This document shows, in pieces, positions 17,264 to 25,937 of a stretch of DNA of 63,208 nt (positions within the stretch are counted from its first letter, which is position 1; each line of letters begins with the position of its first letter). The DNA is from Prevotella sp. (GTDB lineage Bacteria; Bacteroidota; Bacteroidia; Bacteroidales; Bacteroidaceae). The position numbers were made by a program, and so were the translations under genes. The notes under the pieces are model-generated. The model was given only the letters and a program-made list of their open reading frames with translations, made no database searches and had not been told where the DNA came from. Location: contig JAGCZA010000001.1 of assembly GCA_017960525.1 (NCBI GenBank), positions 1 through 63,208 on the forward strand. The letters run 5' to 3'.

Positions 17264-18359
17264 CGTTCCTTGTGATATCCATCTGGTAGCGGCCGCCTGT
17301 GCAGGCAATGCGCATCACCCCGACCACCTCGTCGTCGGCAGGCGAAAGCGTCAGAGCCACGTGGCCCATTGTGCGACGCAGATTGATTTCCACACAGGGG
17401 TGAAGCAGGAACTTTTCTGACGAAATCGGGCCGGCGCACACCATCATATCGACACCCAGCGGCCCCTGGTAATGGCCTTGGAGCAACGGGGGCAGACAGC
17501 GGCAAATGCTCTCCTTCACCTTATCCAACAAATCGGGCGAGACGTAGCGGCTCATCATTTCCCGCTTGGCCGCCTCTGTAGCCAGAATATTGCCCGTGTA
17601 GGCACCGTTCTGCGTATGGAAAAGCGACAGGCCGCCATAGGCCAAAGTGCCGTCTGCCAGAGTGGTGAACTCCATCCCGAAGTCTTTCACTTTATTATAA
17701 TATGGTTCCACCATCACGCTGCCCTGCTGGGCCAGCACGTTGCGCAGCCAGCCACCGAAGACCTGGGGACTATGGTCGGGGCCGACGAAACGGATGCCCC
17801 GTCCGCTACTGCTCCAGGGTGCCTTGACCACGGCCCTGCCGTAGCGTTGCAGCGTTTCAGCCACTTCTTCTTGTGTGTGGCACTCGGTGGGGGCTGTTCT
17901 CACAATAGTATCGCCACATTCGCCCAACAGGGGCAACAGACGCGCCGCCGTGCGACGGTGTGACAATTCGCGTATCTGCGCCAACCTCCCGTCGTCGGGC
18001 AACGTAGCATCGGCCACTCCTAGTCGGCGCAAACGGGCCACCAAGGCGGCATCCCAACCCCAAGGCGACAAAGCATCGGCACGGCGCAGAACGTCCGTCG
18101 GCCGGTCTGTAGGCACCCATTCAGGGGCATCGCCCAGGCGCAGGCCAAGATGCTTCCGTGCGGCAGTCGCCACTTTTCGGAACATCCTTTCCGCCTGTTC
18201 CTGATTGTCGGTCAGCACCACGTCGCCCTCCGCCGCCCACAAAGCAGGCAGGAAGCCCAAGTCGTAGCGCAACTGCCGCCCGGCGTGTGGCGCGGTGAAA
18301 TTGGCCAGATTGGCCGCCAGTGCCAGGTCGTGCTCAGGATTGAATATATGTACTGTCAT
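17247..18359 (-). CDS. Conserved Bacteroidales protein with ATP-grasp-like features
   Basis: A 370-residue cytoplasmic protein. MTVHIFNPEHDLALAANL is a characteristic opening that I associate with a conserved but unnamed Bacteroidales protein. RAVVKAPWSSSGRGIRFV resembles the ATP-grasp lysine and glycine-rich loop, and GVDMMVC...HPCVEINLRRTMG resembles the C-terminal metal-binding E-x-N of the same fold. The likely chemistry is ATP-dependent ligation or phosphorylation; the substrate is unknown. It is divergent from the gene at 18442, with a -7 element on each strand in the gap. Confidence 0.75.
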   Translation of the reverse strand: MTVHIFNPEHDLALAANLANFTAPHAGRQLRYDLGFLPALWAAEGDVVLTDNQEQAERMFRKVATAARKHLGLRLGDAPEWVPTDRPTDVLRRADALSPWGWDAALVARLRRLGVADATLPDDGRLAQIRELSHRRTAARLLPLLGECGDTIVRTAPTECHTQEEVAETLQRYGRAVVKAPWSSSGRGIRFVGPDHSPQVFGGWLRNVLAQQGSVMVEPYYNKVKDFGMEFTTLADGTLAYGGLSLFHTQNGAYTGNILATEAAKREMMSRYVSPDLLDKVKESICRCLPPLLQGHYQGPLGVDMMVCAGPISSEKFLLHPCVEINLRRTMGHVALTLSPADDEVVGVMRIACTGGRYQMDITRNATCRN

Positions 18360-18373
18360 CTTGTTTTTGGGTG

Positions 18374-18381
18374 CAAAGTTA
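18374..18381 (-). promoter_or_regulatory. -7 element for the ATP-grasp-like gene
   Basis: TAACTTTG on the minus strand, 15 bases before the start. No convincing -33 element is present. Confidence 0.45.
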
Positions 18382-18412
18382 CAATTTTTTTCGATAATCG
18401 AAAAACTTTCAT

Positions 18413-18420
18413 TACCTTTG
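18413..18420 (+). promoter_or_regulatory. -7 element for the gene at 18442
   Basis: TACCTTTG followed by CAGC, 21 bases before the ATG at 18442. It supports that start rather than the longer frame from 18295. Confidence 0.55.
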
Positions 18421-18441
18421 CAGCGAAAAAAAAGGAATACA

Positions 18442-19041
18442 ATGGCTGAAAAGACTTACAAACTATCGTTGGAGCAACTGAACGACATCGTGAGCGATGC
18501 CGTGACCAACGCGCTCAAAAAACTCGACAACATCGAGATAGTAGAACAACAACCCGAGGAGCAGACCTCCGTCAAGGTGGGTAATTTTTCCGAAGAGCAA
18601 TACCGTGAGGCCATCGCTACAATGAAGCGCAACCGTGGTGCTGGCGAGGAACCCAAGGTGGGCATTTTCTGGTGGAACGCCACGCTCCACGAACTTTTCG
18701 GTGTGGTCACCCATAAGCGCACGGACTATCTGCGGCCAAATGCGGGCGGCGGGCTTATCACCTGTAGCGAGATGCACGAGGATGTGTGGAAGAAAGAATT
18801 TCGCCGCCAAAAGTATCACGGCGGGGGCATCGGCCCATACAAGGGTGAGTACCAGATGAAGCCACGCGGTCGCGTCTTTTACAACCCCACCGACGACCAG
18901 TATATCATCGCCGTCGGCTCCTGGATTGACGACAACAAGGACGCCATTGCGCAGATTATTGAAGAATTCGACCTCCCCGACGCAAAGACCGTCGTGCAGA
19001 AGGCCACCCACTGGGACATCGGTCAGACCTGGAACGACTGA
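18442..19041 (+). CDS. Conserved hypothetical protein, 199 aa
   Basis: A soluble protein with no signal peptide or membrane segment. Residues 1-45 are helical and charged (MAEKTYKLSLEQLNDIVSDA). The rest is an aromatic-rich domain with KVGIFWWNATLHELFGVV, KKEFRRQKYHGGGIGPYKG, GRVFYNPTDDQYIIAVGSW and THWDIGQTWND. These look like conserved blocks of a compact alpha/beta domain, but I do not recognise a named function. It has its own -7 element and ends at a bidirectional terminator shared with the convergent large secreted protein. Confidence 0.75.
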   Translation: MAEKTYKLSLEQLNDIVSDAVTNALKKLDNIEIVEQQPEEQTSVKVGNFSEEQYREAIATMKRNRGAGEEPKVGIFWWNATLHELFGVVTHKRTDYLRPNAGGGLITCSEMHEDVWKKEFRRQKYHGGGIGPYKGEYQMKPRGRVFYNPTDDQYIIAVGSWIDDNKDAIAQIIEEFDLPDAKTVVQKATHWDIGQTWND

Positions 19042-19053
19042 GGCCTTTGTTAT

Positions 19054-19100
19054 CAACAAAAAGCGGGCGAACCACCAAAGGATTCACCCGCTTTTTGTTG
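19054..19100. terminator. Bidirectional intrinsic terminator
   Basis: A 14-bp perfect stem (CAACAAAAAGCGGG at 19054-19067, complement at 19087-19100) includes A and T runs on its flanks. It therefore reads as a terminator in both directions, between the convergent genes ending at 19041 and 19113. Confidence 0.85.
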
Positions 19101-19112
19101 TAATCAGGGGTG

Positions 19113-22100
19113 TTATTTCTTTCCAGTAATGATGTCGATGACGGCCTGCACGTCGGCCATATCCACCTTGCCGTCAGCCTTCTGGTCAGCAACCTTGTCG
19201 TAGGTGCTGTTAGCAATGACGTTCAAGATGGCGAACACATCGGCCACATCGACCTTGTTGTCGTTGTTTACATCACCAATGAGATGCCAGGTGGCGGTGT
19301 ACGAGCGATTGCCGATGCTGCCCTTTGCGATAGTCACAGCAGTCACAGCCCCCTCAAGTTCGGTACCTGTCCAGCCAGTGAAGACATAGCCTTCGCGAGT
19401 GGGATTCGTCAGGGTGAAGGATTCGCTTTCTATGGTGTACTCTACGGGGTTCTCCGTAGCCAATGTACCACCGGCCAGGTCATAACTGATGGTGTAAACG
19501 ATGACCTTCCACTGAGCATAGAGTTTCACTTCGGCATCGCGTATAGCAGTCAGATTCTTCACCTCCTGCTTGTCAGCGTATGCGGTACCGCTACCATCGG
19601 CCTTGGTGTTCCATCCATCGAAGGTGTAGCCCTTTCGGGTGTACGTATTAGCAATCAGAGCCTGCGCCGTATCGTAGACGAAAGACTGGTTGGCCATCTC
19701 GCCCTCGCCGCCATTGGCAACAAAGTTTACCTTATAGGGGTTAGCCTCCCAATTGGCAGTATAACTACGCTTGCCATAGTGGCCTTTGGTCACAGTCACG
19801 GTGACGGTCTTCTCCGTGAGGTCAGTACCCGTCCACCCTGCGAAGGTGTAACCTGTACGGACGGGATTCACAAGCGTGAAGTCGGGGGTCTCAATGGTAT
19901 AGGTGGCGGGATTCTCCTTGCCCTCTGGAAGTTGACCTGAAGCGAGTTGGTATGTGATGTCGTAGACGGTTGGATTCCACTTGGCAAAGATTGTCACTTT
20001 GGCACCCTGCGTACTGGCCAGATTCACCACTTCGGCCTTGTCGGCATATTTCACCGTATCGTTGGCAGCAACGGCCCAACCGGCAAAGTCGTAGGCTGTA
20101 CGGCTGAAACTGTTGGCGGGCAGATTCTTCGGTTCATCGTAGGTCAAAGTTATGTCCCCCATCGTGCCCGTAGCAGAGGCGTTGTTCTTGTCGAAGGAAA
20201 GGGTATAGGTGACAGGGATGAGTTTGGCAAGAAGGTCGAGTCCCTTACGCTGCTGGCTACCATCTGAATGGAAAAAGATTGTCAGGCTTCGGCCCTCGGT
20301 AGCAATGGTTCCGATGTCAACAGGGTCGTTACCTGTGGGGTTGTTGTCCCTACCGAACTTAATGTGTTCCTCATCTACATTTGAGCCTTCATAGATATAG
20401 AAGAAGTCACAACCAGACTCAGTAGTGAGAGAACCAGTCAGCTGCAACATATAGCCAACGGGGGCGGTCAGTACAAGTGTAGCGTCGCAGTAGTCGCTGT
20501 AAGTGCCTTCCGGGCCGCCATCGCTATAGATCTTAAACGATTTGATACCGTTGGTTATGTTGGTGACAAGCGTTTCATTGCCCTTGGGCATAGTAAGATA
20601 GATTCCATCCTCTGCGCTCTTGGCGGTGGTGAACTTCGGTGTCACTGTAGCCGGCGAGATTGGCATAGCGAAACTTGCGACATCATTGTACCACGTGCCT
20701 CCGCTGACCGCGATGTTCTTTCCGTAGCCATCCAACACACTGGTACTCTCTAACACATAGTCCTTCTCGTGGCTTGAAGTCAGGGTGACGGTTTCGGCAA
20801 ACTTGGCCGTCTTCTTGTCGGCAGTCATTGCTCCGCCCTGGGCTGTATTGACAGTAATGGCCTGCGAATCTTCGGGGTTGAAGACATAGACGTTGAGGTC
20901 GAGTCCTCTGCGTTCCTGGCTTCCGTCGGAATGGAAGAAGACCGTCATGCTTTGGCCACTGCTGGTGATGAATCCCAAGTCGGTGCCTTCGCCATTGGTT
21001 TTGTCAAACATCTGAGGGAGCAATTGTTCGCCCTCTGTGGTTGTGCCGTCGTAGATGACGATATAGTCGCAGCCATCTTCCGCAGCCATACTACCCGTCA
21101 ACTGAATCCTAAAGCCTTGAGGGGCAGTAAGCATGAGATAGCCGTCGCAGTAGCTGGTGTAGTCACCTTCGGCTCCACCATTGTCATAGACCTTGAACGA
21201 CTTCACACCCGTAGAAATATTAGCAATAAGCGTTCCCTCCTTTGGCATATTGATAAAAAGACCGTCGGCAATGGTTGATGCCTGTATGAATGTAGGAGTG
21301 ACAGTGACCGACGAAGCGGGCATAGTGAAAGAGCCAATGACATTGCTCCACGAACCGCCTGTAACCTCAACAGATCTGCCATTGACATCTGTCACCTTTA
21401 CATCCTTCAGTATATATCCATTCTGGTGTGTCTCAGTCAGAGTAATAGTCTCACCAAACTTGGCCGAAGCCTTGTCACTTTTCAGGGTACCACCCTCAGC
21501 GGTTGTGACGCTGATAGCATTGGGTACGTTGGGGTCGAACAGGGTTATTTCGAGGTCAAGGCCTGCATCGACATTACTTCCGTCGGAATGGAAGAAAAGC
21601 ATTATGCTTTGGCCAGAACTGGTGAAGAGGCCAATGTCTTCAGGTTCATAATTGACACTGCTAGTCTTCTCAGAGAGAAGCATTTCTGCTTCAGTGGTTG
21701 TGCCGTCGAAGACCGTCAAGTAGTCACAGCCATTTTCCGTTTCCAAAGTACCAGTCAGTTGCAGTCTGTAGCCTGCGGGGGCAGTCACTACAAGGTAGCC
21801 GTCGCAACCATCGCTATAGTCACCTTCGGCTCCGCCATTGTCATAAACCTTGAACGAGGTAACGCCAGTGGCAATGTCGCAAATCCTGGTACCCACCCTG
21901 GGCATATCCACGGACAGACCGTCAAGGCTGGTTGTAGCCTTGACAAACTTAGGCGTAACGGTGGCATCCGAAACGGGCATATTGAAATGAGTGGCAGCAT
22001 TATACCATGAACCACCAACGACGCTAATGGAACGACCATATATGTCGGTAACGCTAATGCTTTCCAGCACATAACCTGTTTCATGTGTCCAGGTCAGGGT

Positions 22101-22676
22101 GACTGTCTCACCATACTTGGCCGTAGTCTTGTCACTATAGAGCACGCCGCCCGTGGCTGTTTTGACCGTGATGGTATTAGACTTGTCGGGCTGGCACACT
22201 ATCACGTCGAGGTCAAGGCCTGAGAAGAAGCCGCTGCCATCTGAGCAGAAATAGAGCAGCAAACTTTGCCCAGTGCTGAAAAATTCGCCAATAGAGATGC
22301 CATTATTACTGGCCATTTCCGAGACGAGAGGAGTAGCATCAGTAGTCTCACCATCATAGATGGTCAGTTTGTCATAGCCTTCCTCCGAATGAATCGTTCC
22401 GGAAATCTGCAGTTTGTACCCTGCGGGAGCCTTCAGGAGAAGGTAGCCGCTACAGCCGCCACTATAGTTTTCTTCAGCCCCGCCGTCGTCATAGACCTTG
22501 AAGAAGCCGACACTGGCATCATTGAGTGTCAGCGTGTTAGTGCCTGTAGTAGGCATGGTCACGTACTTCGTGCCGCCAGCGTCTTGCAGCGTCACATTGT
22601 CTGCCCACGTCAGTTGCGGACTGGCCAAGGCCAGTAACAGCAATAAGGTCATTCGTGTAATTGTTTTCATAGTCAT
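19113..22676 (-). CDS. Large secreted CUB / InlB-repeat / dockerin-like protein
   Basis: An 1187-residue exported protein with a signal peptide (MKTITRMTLLLLLALASPQLTWA within the first 26 residues). About four units of roughly 220 residues follow. Each has a CUB-like domain (VYDNGGAEGDYSDGCDGYL; LTVFDGTTTE; LFFHSDGS) and an InlB/Listeria-Bacteroides-type domain (GETVTLTWTHETGYVLESI). From about 860 there are further InlB-type repeats (YTLSFDKNNASATG; DFAGWAV; TFDGWNTKADGSG). The last 55 residues are dockerin-like, with two Ca-loop repeats (GDVNNDNKVDVADVFAIL; ADGKVDMADVQAVIDII). No catalytic motif is visible; it is probably an adhesin or binding protein. Confidence 0.88.
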   Translation of the reverse strand: MTMKTITRMTLLLLLALASPQLTWADNVTLQDAGGTKYVTMPTTGTNTLTLNDASVGFFKVYDDGGAEENYSGGCSGYLLLKAPAGYKLQISGTIHSEEGYDKLTIYDGETTDATPLVSEMASNNGISIGEFFSTGQSLLLYFCSDGSGFFSGLDLDVIVCQPDKSNTITVKTATGGVLYSDKTTAKYGETVTLTWTHETGYVLESISVTDIYGRSISVVGGSWYNAATHFNMPVSDATVTPKFVKATTSLDGLSVDMPRVGTRICDIATGVTSFKVYDNGGAEGDYSDGCDGYLVVTAPAGYRLQLTGTLETENGCDYLTVFDGTTTEAEMLLSEKTSSVNYEPEDIGLFTSSGQSIMLFFHSDGSNVDAGLDLEITLFDPNVPNAISVTTAEGGTLKSDKASAKFGETITLTETHQNGYILKDVKVTDVNGRSVEVTGGSWSNVIGSFTMPASSVTVTPTFIQASTIADGLFINMPKEGTLIANISTGVKSFKVYDNGGAEGDYTSYCDGYLMLTAPQGFRIQLTGSMAAEDGCDYIVIYDGTTTEGEQLLPQMFDKTNGEGTDLGFITSSGQSMTVFFHSDGSQERRGLDLNVYVFNPEDSQAITVNTAQGGAMTADKKTAKFAETVTLTSSHEKDYVLESTSVLDGYGKNIAVSGGTWYNDVASFAMPISPATVTPKFTTAKSAEDGIYLTMPKGNETLVTNITNGIKSFKIYSDGGPEGTYSDYCDATLVLTAPVGYMLQLTGSLTTESGCDFFYIYEGSNVDEEHIKFGRDNNPTGNDPVDIGTIATEGRSLTIFFHSDGSQQRKGLDLLAKLIPVTYTLSFDKNNASATGTMGDITLTYDEPKNLPANSFSRTAYDFAGWAVAANDTVKYADKAEVVNLASTQGAKVTIFAKWNPTVYDITYQLASGQLPEGKENPATYTIETPDFTLVNPVRTGYTFAGWTGTDLTEKTVTVTVTKGHYGKRSYTANWEANPYKVNFVANGGEGEMANQSFVYDTAQALIANTYTRKGYTFDGWNTKADGSGTAYADKQEVKNLTAIRDAEVKLYAQWKVIVYTISYDLAGGTLATENPVEYTIESESFTLTNPTREGYVFTGWTGTELEGAVTAVTIAKGSIGNRSYTATWHLIGDVNNDNKVDVADVFAILNVIANSTYDKVADQKADGKVDMADVQAVIDIITGKK

Positions 22677-22734
22677 AGGTATTTTTAGTGAATAATTAAC
22701 ATTCCGATTTGTTCGTTTTTACTGGTTCGCGCTG

Positions 22735-22742
22735 CAAATATA
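22735..22742 (-). promoter_or_regulatory. -7 element for the CUB/InlB protein
   Basis: TATATTTG on the minus strand followed by CAGCG, 59 bases before the start. No -33 TTTG at the expected distance. Confidence 0.5.
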
Positions 22743-22839
22743 CGAAATATTTCCGAAACAGCGTTCTTTTTTGGAAAAAAAAACGCGGTATGCTATCTTT
22801 TTTATCGTGGTGGCCTCTGCCGGTTTTACCCTGCGAAAA

Positions 22840-22918
22840 ATTTGGTTCGTCCAAACTGGCAGTTTGCTCCGTCCAAACTCACAGTTTGGTTCGTCCAAAG
22901 TGGGAGTTTGGTTCGTCC
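22840..22918 (+). repeat. 22-bp-period array, core GTTTGGTTCGTCC (4 units)
   Basis: Cores start at 22840, 22862, 22884 and 22906, exactly 22 bp apart. The first has one and the second two substitutions; the last two are exact. Spacers are 9 bp (AAACTGGCA, AAACTCACA, AAAGTGGGA). It lies between the divergent CUB/InlB gene and rseC, 83 bp before the rseC -7 element. The spacer AAAGTGGGA also occurs in the 50613 array. Confidence 0.9.
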
Positions 22919-23000
22919 TGATTTTGGGCCTGTTTTTTCAAAATATATGGGCAGGATGTTTTTTTCACAGAAAAAGTGCGGCTGTTTCACATTTTTGTCG

Positions 23001-23008
23001 TACCTTTG
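23001..23008 (+). promoter_or_regulatory. -7 element for rseC-rnf operon
   Basis: TACCTTTG, nine bases before the rseC ATG. No clear -33 TTTG. The short leader supports the start at 23017. Confidence 0.5.
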
Positions 23009-23016
23009 CAGGCGCA

Positions 23017-23448
23017 ATGGATAACACGATACGCCACGAGGGCGTCGTAGAACGGATAGAAGGAACGCACATCCAAGTGCGGATTCTCCAGACGTCGGCT
23101 TGCGCCGGATGCAAGATAGCGAGCCACTGCTCGGCATCGGAGTCGAAGGAGAAGATTATCGACGTGCACCAGGCTCCGCCCGCCGGTCTCGGTGTGGGCG
23201 ACAGCGTGATGGTGAGCACGTCGGGGGCGGCTGCAGGCAAGGCTCTGCTGCTGGGGTTCGGGTTTCCTCTGCTGTTGCTGCTCGTCGTAGTGGCATTGAT
23301 GCTGTGGCTGGGTCAGGGCGAGGGTGCGGCGGCACTTGGCGGACTGGCGGTTCTCGTACCCTATTACATCGTTCTGTGGCTCTGCCGCGACCGCATCGCC
23401 CAGTCCGTTTCGTTCAAGATAGACAAACTATTAACTTACAAATACTAA
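23017..23448 (+). CDS. rseC: RseC/MucC-family membrane protein
   Basis: A 143-residue protein with an N-terminal Cys-containing domain (C29, C32, C38 in TSACAGCKIASHC) and two membrane helices (about 72-95 and 103-120). This is the layout of RseC/MucC proteins, which are associated with Rnf and SoxR-reducing systems. The start at 23017 (MDNTIRHEGVV) follows the -7 element; the longer upstream frame runs through the 22-bp array and was rejected. It heads the rnf operon, 10 bases before rnfB, as is usual in Bacteroidales. Confidence 0.9.
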   Translation: MDNTIRHEGVVERIEGTHIQVRILQTSACAGCKIASHCSASESKEKIIDVHQAPPAGLGVGDSVMVSTSGAAAGKALLLGFGFPLLLLLVVVALMLWLGQGEGAAALGGLAVLVPYYIVLWLCRDRIAQSVSFKIDKLLTYKY

Positions 23449-23458
23449 CAAAAAAATT

Positions 23459-24325
23459 ATGAATCCAATCTTGATTGCAGTGATTGTTCTTGGAGGCATC
23501 GCTCTCATAGCGGCCGTTGTGCTGTTTGCGGCCTCGAAGAAGTTTGCTGTGTTTGAAGATCCGCGCATCGCAAAGGTCAACGGGCTGCTGCCTGGTGCCA
23601 ACTGCGGCGGCTGCGGCTTCGCCGGATGTGGCGGTATGGCCGACGCGCTGGTGAAAGGAGCCGACGCCGGCTCGCTGGAGGGGCTGAACTGCCCTGTGGG
23701 CGGTGCCGACGTGATGGGCCAGGTGGCCGATCTGCTGGGTATGGCCATTGCCAACGGCGAACCGAAGGTGGCCGTCGTCAGGTGCAACGGCTCGTGTGAG
23801 CACCGGCCCCGCATCAACGAGTATGCCGGACTGCGCACGTGTGCCGCAATGCACGCCTGCGGTGCCGGCGAAACACTCTGCGGATTCGGCTGTCTGGGCT
23901 GTGGCGACTGCGTGAAGGCTTGCCAGTTCGACGCCATCCGAATGAATCCGGAGACGGGACTGCCCGAGGCCGACGAAGAGAAATGTACGGCCTGCGGCGC
24001 CTGTGCAAAGGCCTGTCCGCGCCAAATCATCGAACTGCGGAAGAAGGGGCCGAAGGGCCGCCGCGTGTTCGTCTCGTGCGTGAACAAGGACAAGGGTGCC
24101 GTTTCGATGAAGGCCTGCAAGGTCTCCTGCATCGGCTGCGGCAAGTGCGCCAAGGAGTGCCAGTTCGAGGCCATTACCATCGCTGGCAATGTCTCCTACA
24201 TCGACCCGGAGAAATGCCGGCTGTGCCGCAAGTGCGTGAAGGTCTGCCCCACGCACGCCATCGTAGAGGTGAACTTCCCGAAACCAATTAGTAATGGAAG
24301 TGAGAGTGAAGTGAAAGAGGAGTGA
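23459..24325 (+). CDS. rnfB: Rnf complex subunit B (ferredoxin-like, multi Fe-S)
   Basis: A 288-residue electron-input subunit. An N-terminal membrane helix (about 4-24) is followed by the Cys cluster NCGGCGFAGC (C49, C52, C57, C78), then 4Fe-4S motifs around C141-155, C176-186, C220-234 and C253-263. It passes electrons from reduced ferredoxin toward the membrane Rnf complex. The last ten residues (NGSESEVKEE) are encoded by the repeat arm starting at 24297, so a repeat element has apparently formed the native C-terminus. Next gene in the operon is rnfC. Confidence 0.95.
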   Translation: MNPILIAVIVLGGIALIAAVVLFAASKKFAVFEDPRIAKVNGLLPGANCGGCGFAGCGGMADALVKGADAGSLEGLNCPVGGADVMGQVADLLGMAIANGEPKVAVVRCNGSCEHRPRINEYAGLRTCAAMHACGAGETLCGFGCLGCGDCVKACQFDAIRMNPETGLPEADEEKCTACGACAKACPRQIIELRKKGPKGRRVFVSCVNKDKGAVSMKACKVSCIGCGKCAKECQFEAITIAGNVSYIDPEKCRLCRKCVKVCPTHAIVEVNFPKPISNGSESEVKEE

Positions 24326-24429
24326 AAGTGAAGTGAAAGCGACGTTACTCCTATATCAGCAAAACTATCTTCACTTTCACTCCCCCTTCACTCCCCCTTC
24401 ACTCCCTTTTCACTCCCTTTTCACTCCCC
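24297..24429. repeat. Inverted repeat element between rnfB and rnfC
   Basis: The 5' arm (24297-24340) is made of GTGAAGTGAAAG-type units. The 3' arm (24369-24429) is five tandem units of TCACTCCC plus C or T bases with an 11-bp period. The arms are largely complementary, with a 28-base loop. The 5' arm encodes the RnfB tail, and the 3' arm ends 13 bases before the rnfC start. Confidence 0.8.
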
Positions 24430-24442
24430 TAAATAAGAAACA

Positions 24443-25813
24443 ATGACTGCAAAAACATTCCGTATAGGTGGTATCCACCCCGAAGAGAACAAACTCACCC
24501 ACGAGGTGGCCACGCAGATAGCCCCGCTGCCCAAGCAGGCCATCTTCCCGCTGAGCCAGCACATCGGTGCGCCCACGAAACCCGTGGTGCAGAAGGGCGA
24601 CAAGGTGAAGGTGGGCACGCTCATCGCCGAAGCCGGCGGTTTCGTCTCCGCCCCCATCTTCTCAAGCGTCAGCGGCACGGTCGTCAAGATTGACACAGCC
24701 ATCGACGCCACCGGCTACCGCAAGCCCGCTATTATTATTAATGTGGAGGGCGACGAATGGGAAGAGTCCATCGACCGCTCGGACACGTTGGAGTTGGTGA
24801 AGGACCACCCCGAACTGACGCCCGAAGAAATCGTGACGCGCATCAAAGACGCCGGTGTCGTCGGTATGGGCGGCGCCTGCTTCCCCACATTCATCAAACT
24901 CACCCCGCCGCCCACAGCCAAGGCCGAGTGCGTCATCATCAACGCTGTGGAGTGCGAACCCTACATCACCGCCGATTACCGCCTGATGATGGAGCACGCC
25001 GACGAAATACTGGTGGGCCTGGAGTTGCTGATGAAGGGCGCAAAGGTCACCAAAGGCTACATCGGCATTGAGACAAACAAGCCCAAGGCCATCGCCCTGC
25101 TCGAGGAGAAGGTAGAGTCACTCAACTCTCAACTCTCAACTCTCAACATTGAAGTCGTCCCTCTGAAACAGCGCTACCCACAGGGCGGCGAAAAGCAGTT
25201 GGTCGACGCCGTCATACGCCGCCAAGTGCCCGCCCCGCCCGCCATTCCCGTGAACGTGGGCGCCATCGTCCAGAACGTCGGCACAGCCTTTGCCGTCTAT
25301 CAGGCCGTGATGAAGCACAAGCCGCTGTTCGAGCGCTACACCACCGTCACCGGCAAGCGCCTGCAGAATCCCGGCAACTATCTCGTGCGTATGGGCACGC
25401 CGATGCAAGACCTTATCGACCTCTGCGGCGGTATGCCTGAGGGCGACAACAAGTTGCTGGCCGGCGGCCCGATGATGGGCAAGGCGCTCACATCGACCGA
25501 AGTTCCCATCTGCAAGGGCACAAACTCGGTGACCATCCTCAGTAGCGACGATGCCCGCCGCAAGGAGCCTGACGCCTGCATCCGCTGCGCCAAGTGCGTG
25601 GGCGTCTGCCCGATGGGCCTGGAGCCTTATCTGCTGGCAAAACTCTCAGAAGTGAAGAACTGGGAGCGTGCCGAGCGTGAGGACATCGTCTCGTGCATAG
25701 AGTGCGGCTCCTGCCAGTTTACCTGCCCTGCCCATCGGCCCCTGCTCGACAACATCCGTCAGGGCAAGGCCACTGTTATGGGAATCATTAGGAGCAGAGC
25801 AGCGAAGCATTAG
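24443..25813 (+). CDS. rnfC: Rnf complex subunit C (NADH-oxidoreducing, Fe-S)
   Basis: A 456-residue peripheral subunit that binds FMN and NADH. The N-terminal barrel-sandwich (FRIGGIHPEENK; PAKKGD-like QKGDKVKVGTLIAEAGGF) precedes the Rossmann part with VGMGGACFPTFIKL. Two 4Fe-4S motifs are near the end, CIRCAKCVGVCP (about 379-390) and CIECGSCQFTC (about 418-428). Residues 225-235 (ESLNSQLSTLN) come from a heptamer repeat at 25115-25147 and resemble peptides in PurL, the acyltransferase and the pectate lyase. The insertion lies between EEKV and IEVVPLKQRYPQGG, a surface region before a conserved block. Confidence 0.95.
   Translation: MTAKTFRIGGIHPEENKLTHEVATQIAPLPKQAIFPLSQHIGAPTKPVVQKGDKVKVGTLIAEAGGFVSAPIFSSVSGTVVKIDTAIDATGYRKPAIIINVEGDEWEESIDRSDTLELVKDHPELTPEEIVTRIKDAGVVGMGGACFPTFIKLTPPPTAKAECVIINAVECEPYITADYRLMMEHADEILVGLELLMKGAKVTKGYIGIETNKPKAIALLEEKVESLNSQLSTLNIEVVPLKQRYPQGGEKQLVDAVIRRQVPAPPAIPVNVGAIVQNVGTAFAVYQAVMKHKPLFERYTTVTGKRLQNPGNYLVRMGTPMQDLIDLCGGMPEGDNKLLAGGPMMGKALTSTEVPICKGTNSVTILSSDDARRKEPDACIRCAKCVGVCPMGLEPYLLAKLSEVKNWERAEREDIVSCIECGSCQFTCPAHRPLLDNIRQGKATVMGIIRSRAAKH
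25115..25147 (+). repeat. In-frame heptamer array in rnfC
   Basis: About four tandem CTCAACT units (period 7) from 25121, preceded by GAGTCA. Translated in frame it gives ESLNSQLSTLN. This is the 3'-arm type of the KSLN family; no 5' arm is evident. Confidence 0.85.
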
Positions 25814-25933
25814 CCCCCTAAGTTATAGGGGGTGGGGGTCTGAACAGGCGCAGACCTCCACTAACAATAATAAACAAAAAATGGTCTTGATAAACGCTTG
25901 TTCAGACCCCCACCCCCCTAACTTAGGGGGCTA
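25811..25933. repeat. Near-perfect inverted repeat between rnfC and rnfD
   Basis: The arms at 25811-25846 and 25899-25933 are about 35 nt and complementary except for a one- to two-base difference. They contain GCCCCCTAAGTTA and GGGGGTCTGAACA. Each arm also holds a small internal palindrome (CCCCCTAA...TTAGGGGG type). The loop is 52 nt and AT-rich. It fills the whole rnfC-rnfD gap and ends four bases before the rnfD ATG. Confidence 0.9.
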
Positions 25934-25937
25934 AGAA

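Noticed and set aside
22771-23016. Upstream extension of rseC
   Set aside because: It runs through the 22-bp array and the -7 element; RseC homology begins at 23017.
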